Assembly (NCBI RefSeq): GCF_019049105.1
Contig: NZ_JAHQZR010000013.1
Coordinates: forward strand, 62,001-126,000
Direction of reading: 5' to 3'
DNA length: 64,000 nucleotides
From: Leucobacter chinensis
GTDB lineage: Bacteria; Actinomycetota; Actinomycetes; Actinomycetales; Microbacteriaceae
Position 1 is the first letter of the stretch. Every line of letters starts with the position of its first letter. The position numbers were made by a program, and so were the translations under genes. Of this stretch, positions 16,376 through 26,722 are shown one piece after another. The notes under the pieces are model-generated. The model saw nothing but the letters and a program-made list of their open reading frames with translations. It did no database searches and was not told the DNA's origin.

Positions 16376-17422
16376 ATGACCAGCTCGACCATTCGAACCA
16401 AAACTTCGGCCCTCGTGAAGGCCGGCGCGGCGCTCGCCGCAGGCCTCACCGCACTCGCGCTCTCGGGCTGCGTGCAGGGCGAGAACGCCGCCGACAAAGC
16501 TCCTGCCGAGGGCAGCGACTGGTCGACCAGCACGCTGTCGATCGACTGGGCCACCTACAACCCGCTGAGCCTCGTGGTGAAAGACCAGGGGCTCATCGAA
16601 GAAGCGCTCGGCGATGACGTCACGGTCGAGTGGGTGCAGTCGGCGGGTAGCAACAAGGCGAACGAGCTGCTGCGCTCTGGCGCAATTGACGTGGGATCGA
16701 CCGCTGGCTCGGCTGCGCTGCTCGCTCGCGCCAATGGCAGCCCGATTCAGGTGATCGACATCTTCTCGCAGCCCGAGTGGTCGGCGCTCGTGGTCGCCGG
16801 CGACAGCGACATTACCGAGGTGAAGGACCTCAAGGGCAAGCAGGTCGCAGCGACGAAGGCCACCGACCCGTACTTCTTCCTGCTGCAGGCGCTTGGCGAG
16901 GCGGGGCTCAGCCTTGACGACGTCGAGGTGCAGAACGTGCAGCACGCCGATGGCCGGGCGTTGCTCGATAGCGGATCAGTCGCGGCCTGGAGCGGCCTCG
17001 ACCCGATCATGGCGGCGGCCGAGGTCGAGTCGGGCGACACCCTGCTGTACCGCAACGTCGACTTCAACACGTATGGTTTCTTGAACGCGACCGAGCAGTT
17101 CATCACCGATCACGGCGATGTGGCGCAGGTGGTCGTTGACGCCTACGAAGAGGCGCGCGCGTGGGCGCTCGAGAACCCCGATGCGGTGGCCGAGCTCTTG
17201 GCCGATGCGGCGTCGATCGACCTTGAGGTCGCGAAGACCGTCGTGAATGAACGCTCGAACCTTGACGTCTCGGGTGTTCCGGGCGAAGCACAGGTCGCGG
17301 TGCTCGAGGCGATTGCGCCAATCATTGCCGACTCAGGCGACGTGAAGGGCGGCGAAGAAGCGCTGGCCGAGGCCATCTCAACGATCGTGCACGACACCTT
17401 CGCGCTGAAGGCGAGCAAGTGA
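16376..17422 (+). CDS. ssuA: Sulfonate-type ABC transporter substrate-binding lipoprotein
   Basis: The 348-residue protein begins with a lipoprotein signal (ALAAGLTALALSGC, cysteine near residue 32), behind CAGGAGAATC. The mature part has the NMT1/SsuA pattern: DWATYNPLSLVVKDQGLIEEAL, LLRSGAIDVGSTAGSAALLARANGSPIQVI, DLKGKQVAATKATDPYFFLLQAL and WSGLDPIMAAAEV. This family binds alkanesulfonates, taurine, nitrate or pyrimidine precursors outside the membrane. The adjacent sulfhydrylase gene favours a sulfur compound. Its stop overlaps the permease start. Confidence 0.85.
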   Translation: MTSSTIRTKTSALVKAGAALAAGLTALALSGCVQGENAADKAPAEGSDWSTSTLSIDWATYNPLSLVVKDQGLIEEALGDDVTVEWVQSAGSNKANELLRSGAIDVGSTAGSAALLARANGSPIQVIDIFSQPEWSALVVAGDSDITEVKDLKGKQVAATKATDPYFFLLQALGEAGLSLDDVEVQNVQHADGRALLDSGSVAAWSGLDPIMAAAEVESGDTLLYRNVDFNTYGFLNATEQFITDHGDVAQVVVDAYEEARAWALENPDAVAELLADAASIDLEVAKTVVNERSNLDVSGVPGEAQVAVLEAIAPIIADSGDVKGGEEALAEAISTIVHDTFALKASK

Positions 17423-18230
17423 GCAACGCGCAAACGGTTGGGCAGCTCGAAGCGGTACCAGCGGTAAAACCACGCGAGCCCCTCTGGTCACGCACGTCAG
17501 TGCGCGTGGCCGCGGGTTTCGTGGTGCCGCTCGCGCTGCTCGCGGTGTGGCAGTGGGTGACGGCGTCGGGCCTGGTGCCCGATTACCGTCTGCCCGGCCC
17601 GTGGGCGGTCGTCGAGGCGGGGGTTGAGCTCGCCGAGAAGGGCGAGCTGTGGCTACACGTCGCGATCTCGGTGCAGCGTGTCTTCATCGGTTTTGCGATC
17701 GGTGCGCTGATCGCGCTCGTCGCGGCAGCGGTCGTGGGGCTCTCGCGGGCCGGCAGCGCTCTTCTCGCGCCGATTCTCGTGGCGATCCGCGCGGTGCCGT
17801 CGCTCGCGTGGGTTCCGCTGCTCATTCTGTGGCTCGGCATTGGCGAGCAGTCGAAAATCACCCTCATCGCGATCGGTGCGTTCTTTCCGGTCTTCACGAC
17901 GGTCGCCGACGCCCTGCAACAGGTGAACCCCCAGCTCGTTGAGGTGGGCCGCACGTTTGGGCTGAGGGGCTGGTCGCTCTTTCGCACGGTACAGCTGCCG
18001 GCCGTCGTGCCCGCGGTCGTGTCGGGTTTGCGGCTCGCGCTCGCGCAGGCCTGGCTTTTTCTTGTCGCTGCCGAGCTGCTCGGCGCCTCGATGGGCCTTG
18101 GATGGATGCTCGATGATTCGCAGCAGACCGGCCGCGTCGACCGTATTCTTCTCGCGATCGTGCTGCTCGCGCTGCTCGGAACCCTGACCAACGCGATACT
18201 CGTGTTCTTTGAAAAGGCGGTGCTCAAACG

Positions 18231-18240
<10 letters not shown>
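17419..18240 (+). CDS. ssuC: Sulfonate-type ABC transporter permease
   Basis: GTG 17419 overlaps the end of the binding-protein gene (GTGA). The 273 residues include about six helices and the cytoplasmic loop QLVEVGRTFGLRGWSLFRTVQLPAVVPAVVSGLRLALAQAW that docks on the ATPase in the SsuC/TauC branch. RAVPSLAWVPLLILWLGIGEQSK is also typical of the branch. It forms the membrane channel of the importer. Its last codons overlap the acetyl-CoA synthetase start by 10 nt, so the transporter and the metabolic genes are translated as one unit. Confidence 0.87.
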
Positions 18241-20221
<1,981 letters not shown>

Positions 20222-20225
<4 letters not shown>

Positions 20226-21556
20226 GTGAGCACCAGTTCGGGTTTCGCACCCGGGCCCTGCACGCGGGCGGAACGCCCGACGCGACCACGGGCGCCCGCG
20301 CGGTTCCGATTTACCAGACCACCTCGTTCGTCTTTGACGACGCCAAAGACGCCGCGAATCTGTTTGCGTTGCAAAAGTACGGCAACATCTATTCGCGCAT
20401 CGGCAACCCCACGGTCGCTGCCTTCGAAGAGCGCATTGCCTCGCTCGAGGGCGGCATCGGCGCGGTCGCGACCGCGAGCGGCATGTCGGCAGAGTTCATC
20501 ACCTTCGCTGCCCTCGTCGGGCAGGGCGACCACGTGGTCGCCTCTGCGCAGCTCTACGGCGGCACGGTCACCCAGCTTGACGTGACGCTGCGCCGCTTCG
20601 GCGTCGATACCACGTTCGTCGCGAGTTCTGATCCCGAGGCGTTTCGGGGCGCGATTCGCGCCAATACCAAGGTGCTGTACGTCGAGGTCATCGGCAACCC
20701 CGGCGGCGAGGTCGCCGACCTTGAGGGGCTTGCTCGGGTGGCGCACGATGCGGGCATTCCGCTCGTCGTCGACGCGACGCTCGCGACCCCCTACCTCGTG
20801 CGGCCCATCGAGCACGGCGCCGACATTGTCATTCACTCGGCCACGAAGTTTATTGGCGGCCACGGCACGACCCTCGGCGGGGTTGTGGTTGAGGCTGGCA
20901 CCTTCGACTGGGGCAACGGTAATTTCCCGGCGATGACCGAGCCCGTTGACTCCTACGGCGGCATCAGCTGGTGGGGCAACTTTGGCGAGTATGGGTTTCT
21001 CACGAAGCTGCGCAGCGAGCAGCTGCGCGACATCGGCCCGACGCTCAGCGCGCAGTCGGCCTTCACCCTGCTGCAGGGCGTCGAGACGCTGCCGCAACGC
21101 ATCGACGCGCACGTCGCGAATGCGCGGGTTGTCGCCGAGTGGCTCGCGAGCGACCCCAGGGTCTCGTTCGTGACCTGGGCTGGGCTTGAGGGGCACCCGC
21201 ACCGCGAGCGGGCACAGAAGTACTTTCCGCTCGGCCCCGGCTCGGTATTCGCCTTTGGGGTGCGACCGGCGGGCGAGTTCGCGACCGAGGGCGAGCGCGC
21301 CCAAGCCGCACGCGAGACGGGCGAAACCTTCATTGAATCGCTGCAGCTCGCGAGTCACCTCGCCAACATCGGCGATGCGCGCACGCTCGTGATTCACCCG
21401 GGCTCGACCACTCACCAGCAGCTCACGCCAGAGCAGCTCGAGGCCGCGGGAGTTCCCGCCGACCTCATTCGCATCTCAGTGGGCATCGAAGACGTTGAAG
21501 ACATTGTGTGGGATCTTGACCAGGCCCTCACCCGAGCGACAGGAGCAAGCCGATGA
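20222..21556 (+). CDS. metY: O-acetylhomoserine sulfhydrylase (Cys/Met PLP family)
   Basis: ATG 20222 overlaps the synthetase stop (ATGA) behind AAGGAG; 444 residues, the length of MetY rather than the shorter MetB/MetC. N-terminal FRTRALHAGGTPDATTGARAVPIYQTTSF, the long ISRIGNPT-type segment (YSRIGNPTVAAFEERIASLEGG) and IHSATKFIGGHGTTLGG with the PLP lysine (Lys209) identify it. It replaces the acetyl group of O-acetylhomoserine by sulfide to give homocysteine and acetate. It follows the sulfonate-type importer, so the operon probably brings in and assimilates sulfur. It overlaps the CoA-binding protein gene by 4 nt. Confidence 0.9.
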
Positions 21557-22047
21557 GCGACGCCAAGGAATACACGCAGCCGAGTGCGGGTGAGCGCCTC
21601 GCGATCTTGCGCCGCGCCAAAACCGTGGCCATCGTCGGCGCGTCAAATAACCCGGCGAGGGCGAGCTACTTCGTCGCGACCTACCTGCTCTCGAGCTCGC
21701 CGTACGAGGTGTTCTTCGTGAACCCGATGGCCGATGAGATCATGGGGCGCAAAGCCTACGCCTCGCTCGCCGACCTGCCCGTGGCGCCCGACATCGTCGA
21801 CGTGTTTCGCAAAGACGCCGACCTGCCGGGCGTCGCCCGTGAGGCCGTCGAAGCGGGGGCGCAGACGCTCTGGTTGCAACTCGGTTCGAGCAACGCCGAG
21901 GCCGCTGAGATCGCCTCGCAGGCTGGCCTCAACGTCGTGATGGATCGCTGCATCAAGATTGAGCACGCCCGCTTTCACGGCGGCTTGCACCTCGCCGGCT
22001 TCAACACGGGTGTTGTCTCGGCGAAGCGGCAGGTCATCTCTCGCTAG
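21553..22047 (+). CDS. CoA-binding domain protein (YccU type)
   Basis: The 164 residues form a single Rossmann-type CoA-binding domain: VAIVGASNNPARASYFVATYLLSS, FFVNPMADEIMGRKAYASLADLP, DIVDVFRKDADLPGVAREAVEAGAQTLWLQLG and the conserved VMDRCIKIEHARF end. Members bind CoA or a nucleotide, but their role is unknown. It overlaps metY by 4 nt, and such genes commonly accompany metX/metY in actinobacteria (recollection), which suggests a link with CoA ester supply for homoserine acylation. Last gene of the operon; a strong terminator follows. Confidence 0.83.
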   Translation: MSDAKEYTQPSAGERLAILRRAKTVAIVGASNNPARASYFVATYLLSSSPYEVFFVNPMADEIMGRKAYASLADLPVAPDIVDVFRKDADLPGVAREAVEAGAQTLWLQLGSSNAEAAEIASQAGLNVVMDRCIKIEHARFHGGLHLAGFNTGVVSAKRQVISR

Positions 22048-22053
22048 TCGTAT

Positions 22054-22085
22054 GCCGCTTAACCACAGCTGCCCGGTTAAGCGGC
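22054..22085. terminator. Bidirectional hairpin between convergent genes
   Basis: GCCGCTTAACC (22054-22064) pairs perfectly with GGTTAAGCGGC (22075-22085) around a 10-nt loop. It begins 7 bp after the CoA-binding gene stop and its right arm includes the stop codon of the convergent ComB-like gene, so it can serve both. Confidence 0.7.
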
Positions 22086-22598
22086 GCGGGTCGCGGCTGT
22101 CTCGGCATCGAGCGTCGCGGCCTCGCGCACGGCAATGGCGCCCGCAGCCTCTGCAAGCGCGAGCCCCGAAGCGCTCGCCGAGACGAGGTGTTTTACCGCG
22201 CGGGTGAGGGGCCTGAAGCCCTCGGCGGCAACGGCGACGTCGGGCGCCGAGTGATCGATGCCGAGCGCCGTGAGCGCGTCGGCGAGCGCCCCTGCAGCGA
22301 GGTAATCATCGACGGCGAAGCCCCCATCGTCGCCCGCGAGCACGAGGTTGATCGAGGTGCGGCCGCCGCGGGCGAGCTGCTCGTCGTAGATGGCTCGAGC
22401 CGTCGCGGTCGGGTTGCGCAGCGTGCCAACGAACACCGTGGGTTCGTGGGCGAGGGCTTTCGCATTGGCGACGAGACTAGCTGGGTCGCCGACCGCGTCG
22501 ACGATGACGACGATGCCCGAACTTGCGAGCCGGTCGAGGCCCTGCTGGCCCCAGCCAAGGCGTACCTGATAGGTCGTTTGTGCGTGGTGAGAGGTCAT
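22077..22598 (-). CDS. 2-Phosphosulfolactate phosphatase (ComB) family protein
   Basis: About 173 residues from ATG 22598 (GTG 22604 is an in-frame alternative). The N-terminus YQVRLGWGQQGLDRLASSGIVVIVDAVGD, the mid-part VFVGTLRNPTATARAIYDEQLARGGRTSINLVLAGD and GFAVDDYLAAGALADALTALGIDHSAPD match the ComB family. ComB removes phosphate from 2-phosphosulfolactate to give sulfolactate in coenzyme M synthesis. In actinobacteria the family is common although coenzyme M is generally absent, so the true substrate is uncertain. It is shorter than typical ComB (about 230-250 residues). It faces a sulfur-related operon, which may or may not be meaningful. Confidence 0.7.
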   Translation of the reverse strand: MTSHHAQTTYQVRLGWGQQGLDRLASSGIVVIVDAVGDPASLVANAKALAHEPTVFVGTLRNPTATARAIYDEQLARGGRTSINLVLAGDDGGFAVDDYLAAGALADALTALGIDHSAPDVAVAAEGFRPLTRAVKHLVSASASGLALAEAAGAIAVREAATLDAETAATRAA

Positions 22599-22698
22599 GC
22601 GCACCAGTGTAGGTGGAGCGTGTGACGGTCGGCTCGAGGCCCGTCACACGACGTCATAAATGAGAGTGCGATCAGGCTTCGCCGCTACTCTGAGAGGC

Positions 22699-23100
22699 AT
22701 GTCGTACGAAGTTTCAAAGTCAGAAGAAGAGTGGCGCGAAGAGCTCGGTGAAGAGCGGTATGCCGTGCTGCGTGAGCAGGGTACTGAGCGTGCCTGGACG
22801 GGCGAGCTGCTCGATGAAGAACGTGCCGGGGTCTACACCTGTGCGGCGTGCGGCAACGAACTGTTCGTGAGTGGCACGAAGTTCGATTCGAACTGTGGGT
22901 GGCCGAGCTTTTATGAGTCGGTGCGCCCCGAAGCGGTCGAGCTCATCGAAGACACCTCGCACGGCATGGTGCGCACCGAGGTGCGTTGTGCTCGCTGCGG
23001 TGGCCACCTGGGCCACGTGTTTCCCGATGGCTTCGGAACACCCACTGGCGACCGCTACTGCATGAACTCGCTCTCGCTGAACTTCGAGGCTCAGGAGTAG
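22699..23100 (+). CDS. msrB: Peptide methionine (R)-S-oxide reductase
   Basis: ATG 22699 lies behind GAGAGG; 133 residues, the normal length of a single-domain MsrB. It contains the two zinc CxxC pairs (CAAC in VYTCAACGNELF and CARC in VRCARCGGHLGHVF), the substrate motif GWPSFYE, and the catalytic cysteine in DRYCMNSLSL. It repairs the R form of oxidised methionine in proteins with thioredoxin. It stands alone, divergent from the ComB-like gene and convergent with the GntR gene. Confidence 0.95.
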   Translation: MSYEVSKSEEEWREELGEERYAVLREQGTERAWTGELLDEERAGVYTCAACGNELFVSGTKFDSNCGWPSFYESVRPEAVELIEDTSHGMVRTEVRCARCGGHLGHVFPDGFGTPTGDRYCMNSLSLNFEAQE

Positions 23101-23107
23101 CCGCGGC

Positions 23108-23815
23108 TTATTCGAGCGTATCTTTGAGAAAGCCGGTCACGGCGCTGATGTGAGCCGACATGGCTTCAGCGGCGGCGTTGGGATCGCCCTCTTTGATGGC
23201 TTCGAAGATCGCGCGGTGCTGCTCGCAGAGTGTTTCGCGACTGACCTCGGAGTCGACCACCCGGGTTACCCACACCGAGAGCAGCGATTTGATGCCAACG
23301 AGCATTGAAGCGAGTGGCTCGTTGCGGGCCGCCCTCGCGACGGTGAAGTGAAACTCGGTGTCGGCTTTCGTGAAAGCCTCGGTTGAACCCGCGTACTCCA
23401 TTTGCGCGAGGTAGCCAGCAAGCTGCCCGAGCTCATCACTCGAACGGCGACTCGCTGCGAGTTCTGCAAGCGCGACCTCGAGGTAGTGTCGGCTCTCGAT
23501 GAGCTCGTCTGCCTGGCGACTGCCGAGCAAGAGGCCCCACGAGACAGCCTGCGAGAGCATGGCTCCCGGGTCAGAGGCGAGGTAGGTGCCGTCGCCCTGG
23601 CGAATCTCAATGAACCCCAAGATGTCGAGGCATTTGAGGGCTTCGCGAAGGGGTGAGCGGCCGACGCCGAGCAATTCGCCGAGGCGTCGCTCAGGCGGAA
23701 ATTTGTCGCCGGGCTGCATATCGAGCTCGACCGTGCTCTGCACGACGTGCTGCACGATGTCGGCGACGGAGCGGTGCCGAGCGTCGTCAAGCGCCGGAAA
23801 ATGAACGGTTGGCAC
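23108..23815 (-). CDS. FadR-subfamily GntR transcriptional regulator
   Basis: Starts at GTG 23815 behind AGAGAGGGG; 235 residues. The N-terminal winged helix-turn-helix (GDKFPPERRLGELLGVGRSPLREALKCLDILGFIEIRQGDGTYL) is followed by an FCD effector domain of helices (about 95-225) with ESRHYLEVALAELAA and HRAIFEAIKEGDPNAAAEAMSAHI. Such regulators respond to organic acids or sugar acids. It is the last gene of the minus-strand aldolase operon, after a hairpin, and probably controls it. Confidence 0.9.
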   Translation of the reverse strand: MPTVHFPALDDARHRSVADIVQHVVQSTVELDMQPGDKFPPERRLGELLGVGRSPLREALKCLDILGFIEIRQGDGTYLASDPGAMLSQAVSWGLLLGSRQADELIESRHYLEVALAELAASRRSSDELGQLAGYLAQMEYAGSTEAFTKADTEFHFTVARAARNEPLASMLVGIKSLLSVWVTRVVDSEVSRETLCEQHRAIFEAIKEGDPNAAAEAMSAHISAVTGFLKDTLE

Positions 23816-23846
23816 GGTTCGGCCCCTCTCTTTCTTTACAGCATGG

Positions 23847-23883
23847 TACCCGGCTGCGCTCGGTTTGGGCGTGCGCAGCCGGG
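23847..23883 (-). terminator. Hairpin between aldolase and GntR genes
   Basis: ACCCGGCTGCGC (23847-23858) and GCGCAGCCGGGT (23872-23883) are perfect 12-bp arms around a 13-nt loop, directly after the aldolase stop on the minus strand. No long T-run follows, so partial read-through into the regulator gene is likely. Confidence 0.65.
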
Positions 23884-23897
23884 TCGATCCGCTCGGG

Positions 23898-24677
23898 TTA
23901 AAACCAGCGGTGGCCGACGGTCTCGTTGCCGAGGGCGCTCGCCATCTCTTTCATCTGGCGAATCATGAGGCCGATGTCTGAGCCGAGCGACACCATGCCG
24001 AAGCCCTGGTCTCGGCGCATGATCGCCTCGTCGGTGTTGCGGGCCACGATGCCCGAGCTGATGCCGCGCTCGGTCGCCCGACGCAAGATGTCGAGGTTAA
24101 GCTCGGTGACACCCGGGCCCTCCCACTCGCCAACGGCCCCACGGCTTGCCGACATGTCGCCCGGGCCGAGAAAGATGTGCTCGATCTTTTCGACCGAGAG
24201 AATCTCGTCGAGGTTGTCGTATGACTTTTGAGTCTCAATCATCGGGATGAACATGAGCTCGTCATTCGCGCTCTGAACGTAGGCCTCGAGGTCGAGCCCC
24301 CACTTGACGCTGCGCTCGCCGCCGATGCCGCGGCGCCCGAGGGGTGGGTAGTAGAAGTGGTCGTATGCGGCGCGCACCTCGGCGGCGTCGTCAACGAGCG
24401 GCAGAATGATGCCGTGGGCGCCGACATCGAGGGCGCGTTTGATCGGTTCGAGGTCTTGCGAGGGTGGGCGCACGAGCACGGTCATGTCGGTGCCGCGGGC
24501 CGCCTGCAGGTGCCCCTGAATGTCTTTGAACGTGAGGTAGCCGTGCTCCATATCGATGCAGATCCAGTCGATGCCGAGCATGCCAGCGACCTCGGTCACG
24601 GCTGAGGCCTCAGAGGTAACCCAGAGACCGAAAGCGGTCTCGCCGGCGGCGAGTTTCGCGCGAAGTTTCTCGTTCAC
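23898..24677 (-). CDS. HpcH/HpaI-family class II aldolase
   Basis: GTG 24677 follows AAAGGACACTT; 259 residues. Family motifs are GLWVTSEASAVTEVAGMLGIDWICIDMEHGYL, TVLVRPPSQDLEPIKRALDVGAHGIILPLV, YPPLGRRGIGG, MIETQKSYDNLDEILSVEKIEHIFLGPGDMSAS and GMVSLGSDIGLM. The metal-dependent family cleaves hydroxy-oxo acids to pyruvate and an aldehyde. Here the exact substrate is unknown; the neighbouring SAF-domain oxidoreductase probably supplies a precursor. It lies 71 bp after that gene on the minus strand. Confidence 0.88.
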   Translation of the reverse strand: MNEKLRAKLAAGETAFGLWVTSEASAVTEVAGMLGIDWICIDMEHGYLTFKDIQGHLQAARGTDMTVLVRPPSQDLEPIKRALDVGAHGIILPLVDDAAEVRAAYDHFYYPPLGRRGIGGERSVKWGLDLEAYVQSANDELMFIPMIETQKSYDNLDEILSVEKIEHIFLGPGDMSASRGAVGEWEGPGVTELNLDILRRATERGISSGIVARNTDEAIMRRDQGFGMVSLGSDIGLMIRQMKEMASALGNETVGHRWF

Positions 24678-24748
24678 AAGTGTCCTTTCACGGTGAAGCG
24701 GTGTGATGAATGGGTGTGGGTGGGTACGGATGAAACGTGGGTGTCAGA

Positions 24749-26101
24749 TCAAGCCGCCACGCGGGCGCGGGCGCGGGCCTCAAGCTCGCGACGAACCTCA
24801 ACAGCGATGGTGTCGGCGGGAAGCGTGACGTCATCCCAGCTCACCGGTTGCCCCTTGGCAACGGGACGAACGACGGTTGCGCCGTGCGCGAGCCCCATGG
24901 GCAGGCAGCGTCCTTCGAGTGAACGCTCGGCGCTGGTGAGTGCGCCGCGAACGGTGTACCCGCCTTCGCCGTCAAGAACGTCGCCCGGCACGAGGTCTTT
25001 CTTTGCGACGCTAATCACGTCACCAATGAAATCAACAGGGGCGCCAGTTGCCTCACCACGCAGCACGGCCGAGGCAATGCTCACTCCAAGCTCCATGCCG
25101 ATCATGTGGTACGGCCTGAAGAGCGAAGCGTACTCGCCGCTGTCGTCGGTGATGACCCCGTACTCTGAGAAGCATGCTGCCGCGTAATCGGTGCGCGCTT
25201 TGAAGGTGACGTACACGCCCCAGCGCAGGTCGCGATCGACGTCTGATCCATCTCTGTTCTGGCTTGAGATGACCTCGACGGTGCCGGTGTGGGGCAGTAG
25301 GCCACCTGCGCTATGCGGAATGAGGCGCTTCGAAAGATCGTCGACGTCGACGGCCGGAAAGGTGAGACCGTCGGCTGCGGGCACGAGACCGGTGGCATTG
25401 GCAACCGCGGCCATTTCGATTGCCGACTTGGTGCCATCGATGAACGAGTTGAACATTTGCGGGTTCATGCCGCCTGCTCGCGCCTGTTCTTCGGTGAGGC
25501 CGTAGTAGCCCCACACGGTCTCGGGGGTCGACTGCTCGTACTCTGGCAGGTACTTCGTTCCCTTGCCCGCGGCGACGACCTCATAGCCTACCGTGCGACA
25601 CCAATCGACCATCTCGGCGATGAGCGCGGGCTGGTCGCCGTAGGCCATCGAGTAGACGACGCCGGCCTCGTCGGCCTTCTCTTTGAGCACAGGGCCAACC
25701 ATGCAGTCGGCTTCAACGTTGACCATGATGATGTGTTTGCCGTGCTCGATCGCAGCAAGCGCGTGACGGGTGCCGACGAGCGGGTTGCCTGTGACCTCGA
25801 GAATCACTTCGACGTGTGGGCTCTCGATGAGCTGCATCGAATTGGTGACAATGGCGGTGCGCCCTGAGGCCCGAGCTTCGTCGAGGCTCATCTCACCAAA
25901 CCGATCGGCGCTCCAACCAGTTCGCGCGAGCGAATCAGCCGCGCGTGCCGGGTCGAGCTCTGCTACCCCGATGACGTGAAACTCTGGCTGGCCCGCCGCC
26001 TGGGTGAGGAACATCGAGGCGAACTTTCCTGCGCCGATGACGCCCACGCGAATCGGGCCATCGCTCGCAAGCCGCTCTTGCATGAGTCGGTAGAGATTCA
26101 T
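24749..26101 (-). CDS. NAD(P)-dependent oxidoreductase with C-terminal SAF domain (homoserine dehydrogenase-like)
   Basis: The 450 residues start with a Rossmann domain (IRVGVIGAGKFASMFLTQAAGQPEFHVIGVAELDPARAA), continue with a catalytic region (GNPLVGTRHALAAIEHGKHIIMVNVEADCMVGPVLKEKAD, GDQPALIAEMVDWCRTVGYEVVAAGKGTKYLP) and end in an SAF-type domain (about 340-440: DLVPGDVLDGEGGYTVRG). This matches the COG4091 type called predicted homoserine dehydrogenase, whose true substrates are probably sugar- or hydroxy-acids. Its start overlaps the NIPSNAP stop (ATGA), and an aldolase gene follows, so an oxidation-then-cleavage route is likely. Confidence 0.82.
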   Translation of the reverse strand: MNLYRLMQERLASDGPIRVGVIGAGKFASMFLTQAAGQPEFHVIGVAELDPARAADSLARTGWSADRFGEMSLDEARASGRTAIVTNSMQLIESPHVEVILEVTGNPLVGTRHALAAIEHGKHIIMVNVEADCMVGPVLKEKADEAGVVYSMAYGDQPALIAEMVDWCRTVGYEVVAAGKGTKYLPEYEQSTPETVWGYYGLTEEQARAGGMNPQMFNSFIDGTKSAIEMAAVANATGLVPAADGLTFPAVDVDDLSKRLIPHSAGGLLPHTGTVEVISSQNRDGSDVDRDLRWGVYVTFKARTDYAAACFSEYGVITDDSGEYASLFRPYHMIGMELGVSIASAVLRGEATGAPVDFIGDVISVAKKDLVPGDVLDGEGGYTVRGALTSAERSLEGRCLPMGLAHGATVVRPVAKGQPVSWDDVTLPADTIAVEVRRELEARARARVAA

Positions 26102-26490
26102 GATGCGACCCCCTGCCCGAAGGTGAACGCGTTGGGGCCTTCGTCACCGAGAGCGCCGGGGGCAACCGGCAGCTCACGAATTGGTGAGAACGAGGTGGGG
26201 CTCATGATCGTGTTGTCCCAGCGGGCAATCATGGGCCGCACGACCTTGATGCACTCCTGCCACTGCGCGTCGGCTGCGAGCTCTGCGCGTCGGCGTTGTC
26301 GCTCATTGAGATCGGTGAAGGCCCAGAAGTGGCGCACTTGGTTTTGCGTGCCGATCTCGGTTACAAAATAGCCAAGAAAGCCTTCGAGTATGCGCTTCTG
26401 CGTTGGTAAGCCCAGGCGTTCGTAGGCCTCGAGAAATTCTGGCATGGGAATGCCCGGGTCGATGTCGTACGTGCGCATCTCAATGATCAT
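26098..26490 (-). CDS. NIPSNAP-family protein
   Basis: ATG 26490 is chosen because a strong AAGGAGG site precedes it and the NIPSNAP fold begins at once (MIIEMRTYDIDPGIPMPEFLEAYE); 130 residues. The single ferredoxin-like domain continues with FLGYFVTEIGTQNQVRHFWAFTDLNERQRRRAEL and WDNTIMSPTSFSPI. Family members occur as small proteins in catabolic operons with no firm biochemical role. First gene of the minus-strand operon with the SAF-domain oxidoreductase, aldolase and GntR regulator. Confidence 0.85.
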   Translation of the reverse strand: MIIEMRTYDIDPGIPMPEFLEAYERLGLPTQKRILEGFLGYFVTEIGTQNQVRHFWAFTDLNERQRRRAELAADAQWQECIKVVRPMIARWDNTIMSPTSFSPIRELPVAPGALGDEGPNAFTFGQGVAS

Positions 26491-26543
26491 GCGCGCCTCC
26501 TTGTGCGTCGTTGCAGGTGTGGTGCCGGCACTCACCACAAAGT

Positions 26544-26559
26544 GGTCTACCGGTCGACC
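26544..26559. promoter_or_regulatory. Palindrome upstream of the NIPSNAP-aldolase operon
   Basis: GGTC-T-ACCGGT-C-GACC is a near-perfect 16-bp palindrome (GGTCnACCGGTnGACC), 54-69 bp before the first start codon of the minus-strand operon. FadR-type GntR sites commonly have GGTxxACC-like cores, so the operon's own regulator is the likely ligand. Confidence 0.55.
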
Positions 26560-26647
26560 TTTAGCGTAAGGCATCGATGACTCGGCGTCAATCCTGGCGG
26601 GCAGGAGCGCACTAACCGACGCTCGGTGGTAATTGAGCAGATGTGAT

Positions 26648-26666
26648 TTAGGTAAGGCTACCCTTG
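26648..26666. promoter_or_regulatory. DtxR/IdeR-type iron box
   Basis: TTAGGTAAGGCTACCCTTG agrees with the 19-bp actinobacterial iron-box consensus TTAGGTTAGGCTAACCTAA at 15 of 19 positions. It lies 57-75 bp before the siderophore-binding protein start. Iron-loaded DtxR/IdeR would repress this operon, so expression is expected under iron limitation. Confidence 0.8.
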
Positions 26667-26722
26667 CTTTTGGCGGTCGGGGGATCCCGCCGCATACGCT
26701 CGATAAACAGGAGTTCAAGATC

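Noticed and set aside
15422-16945. A 507-residue open frame on the minus strand
   Set aside because: It runs opposite ssuB and ssuA, whose motifs are certain; its composition is that of a high-GC shadow frame and no family is recognisable.
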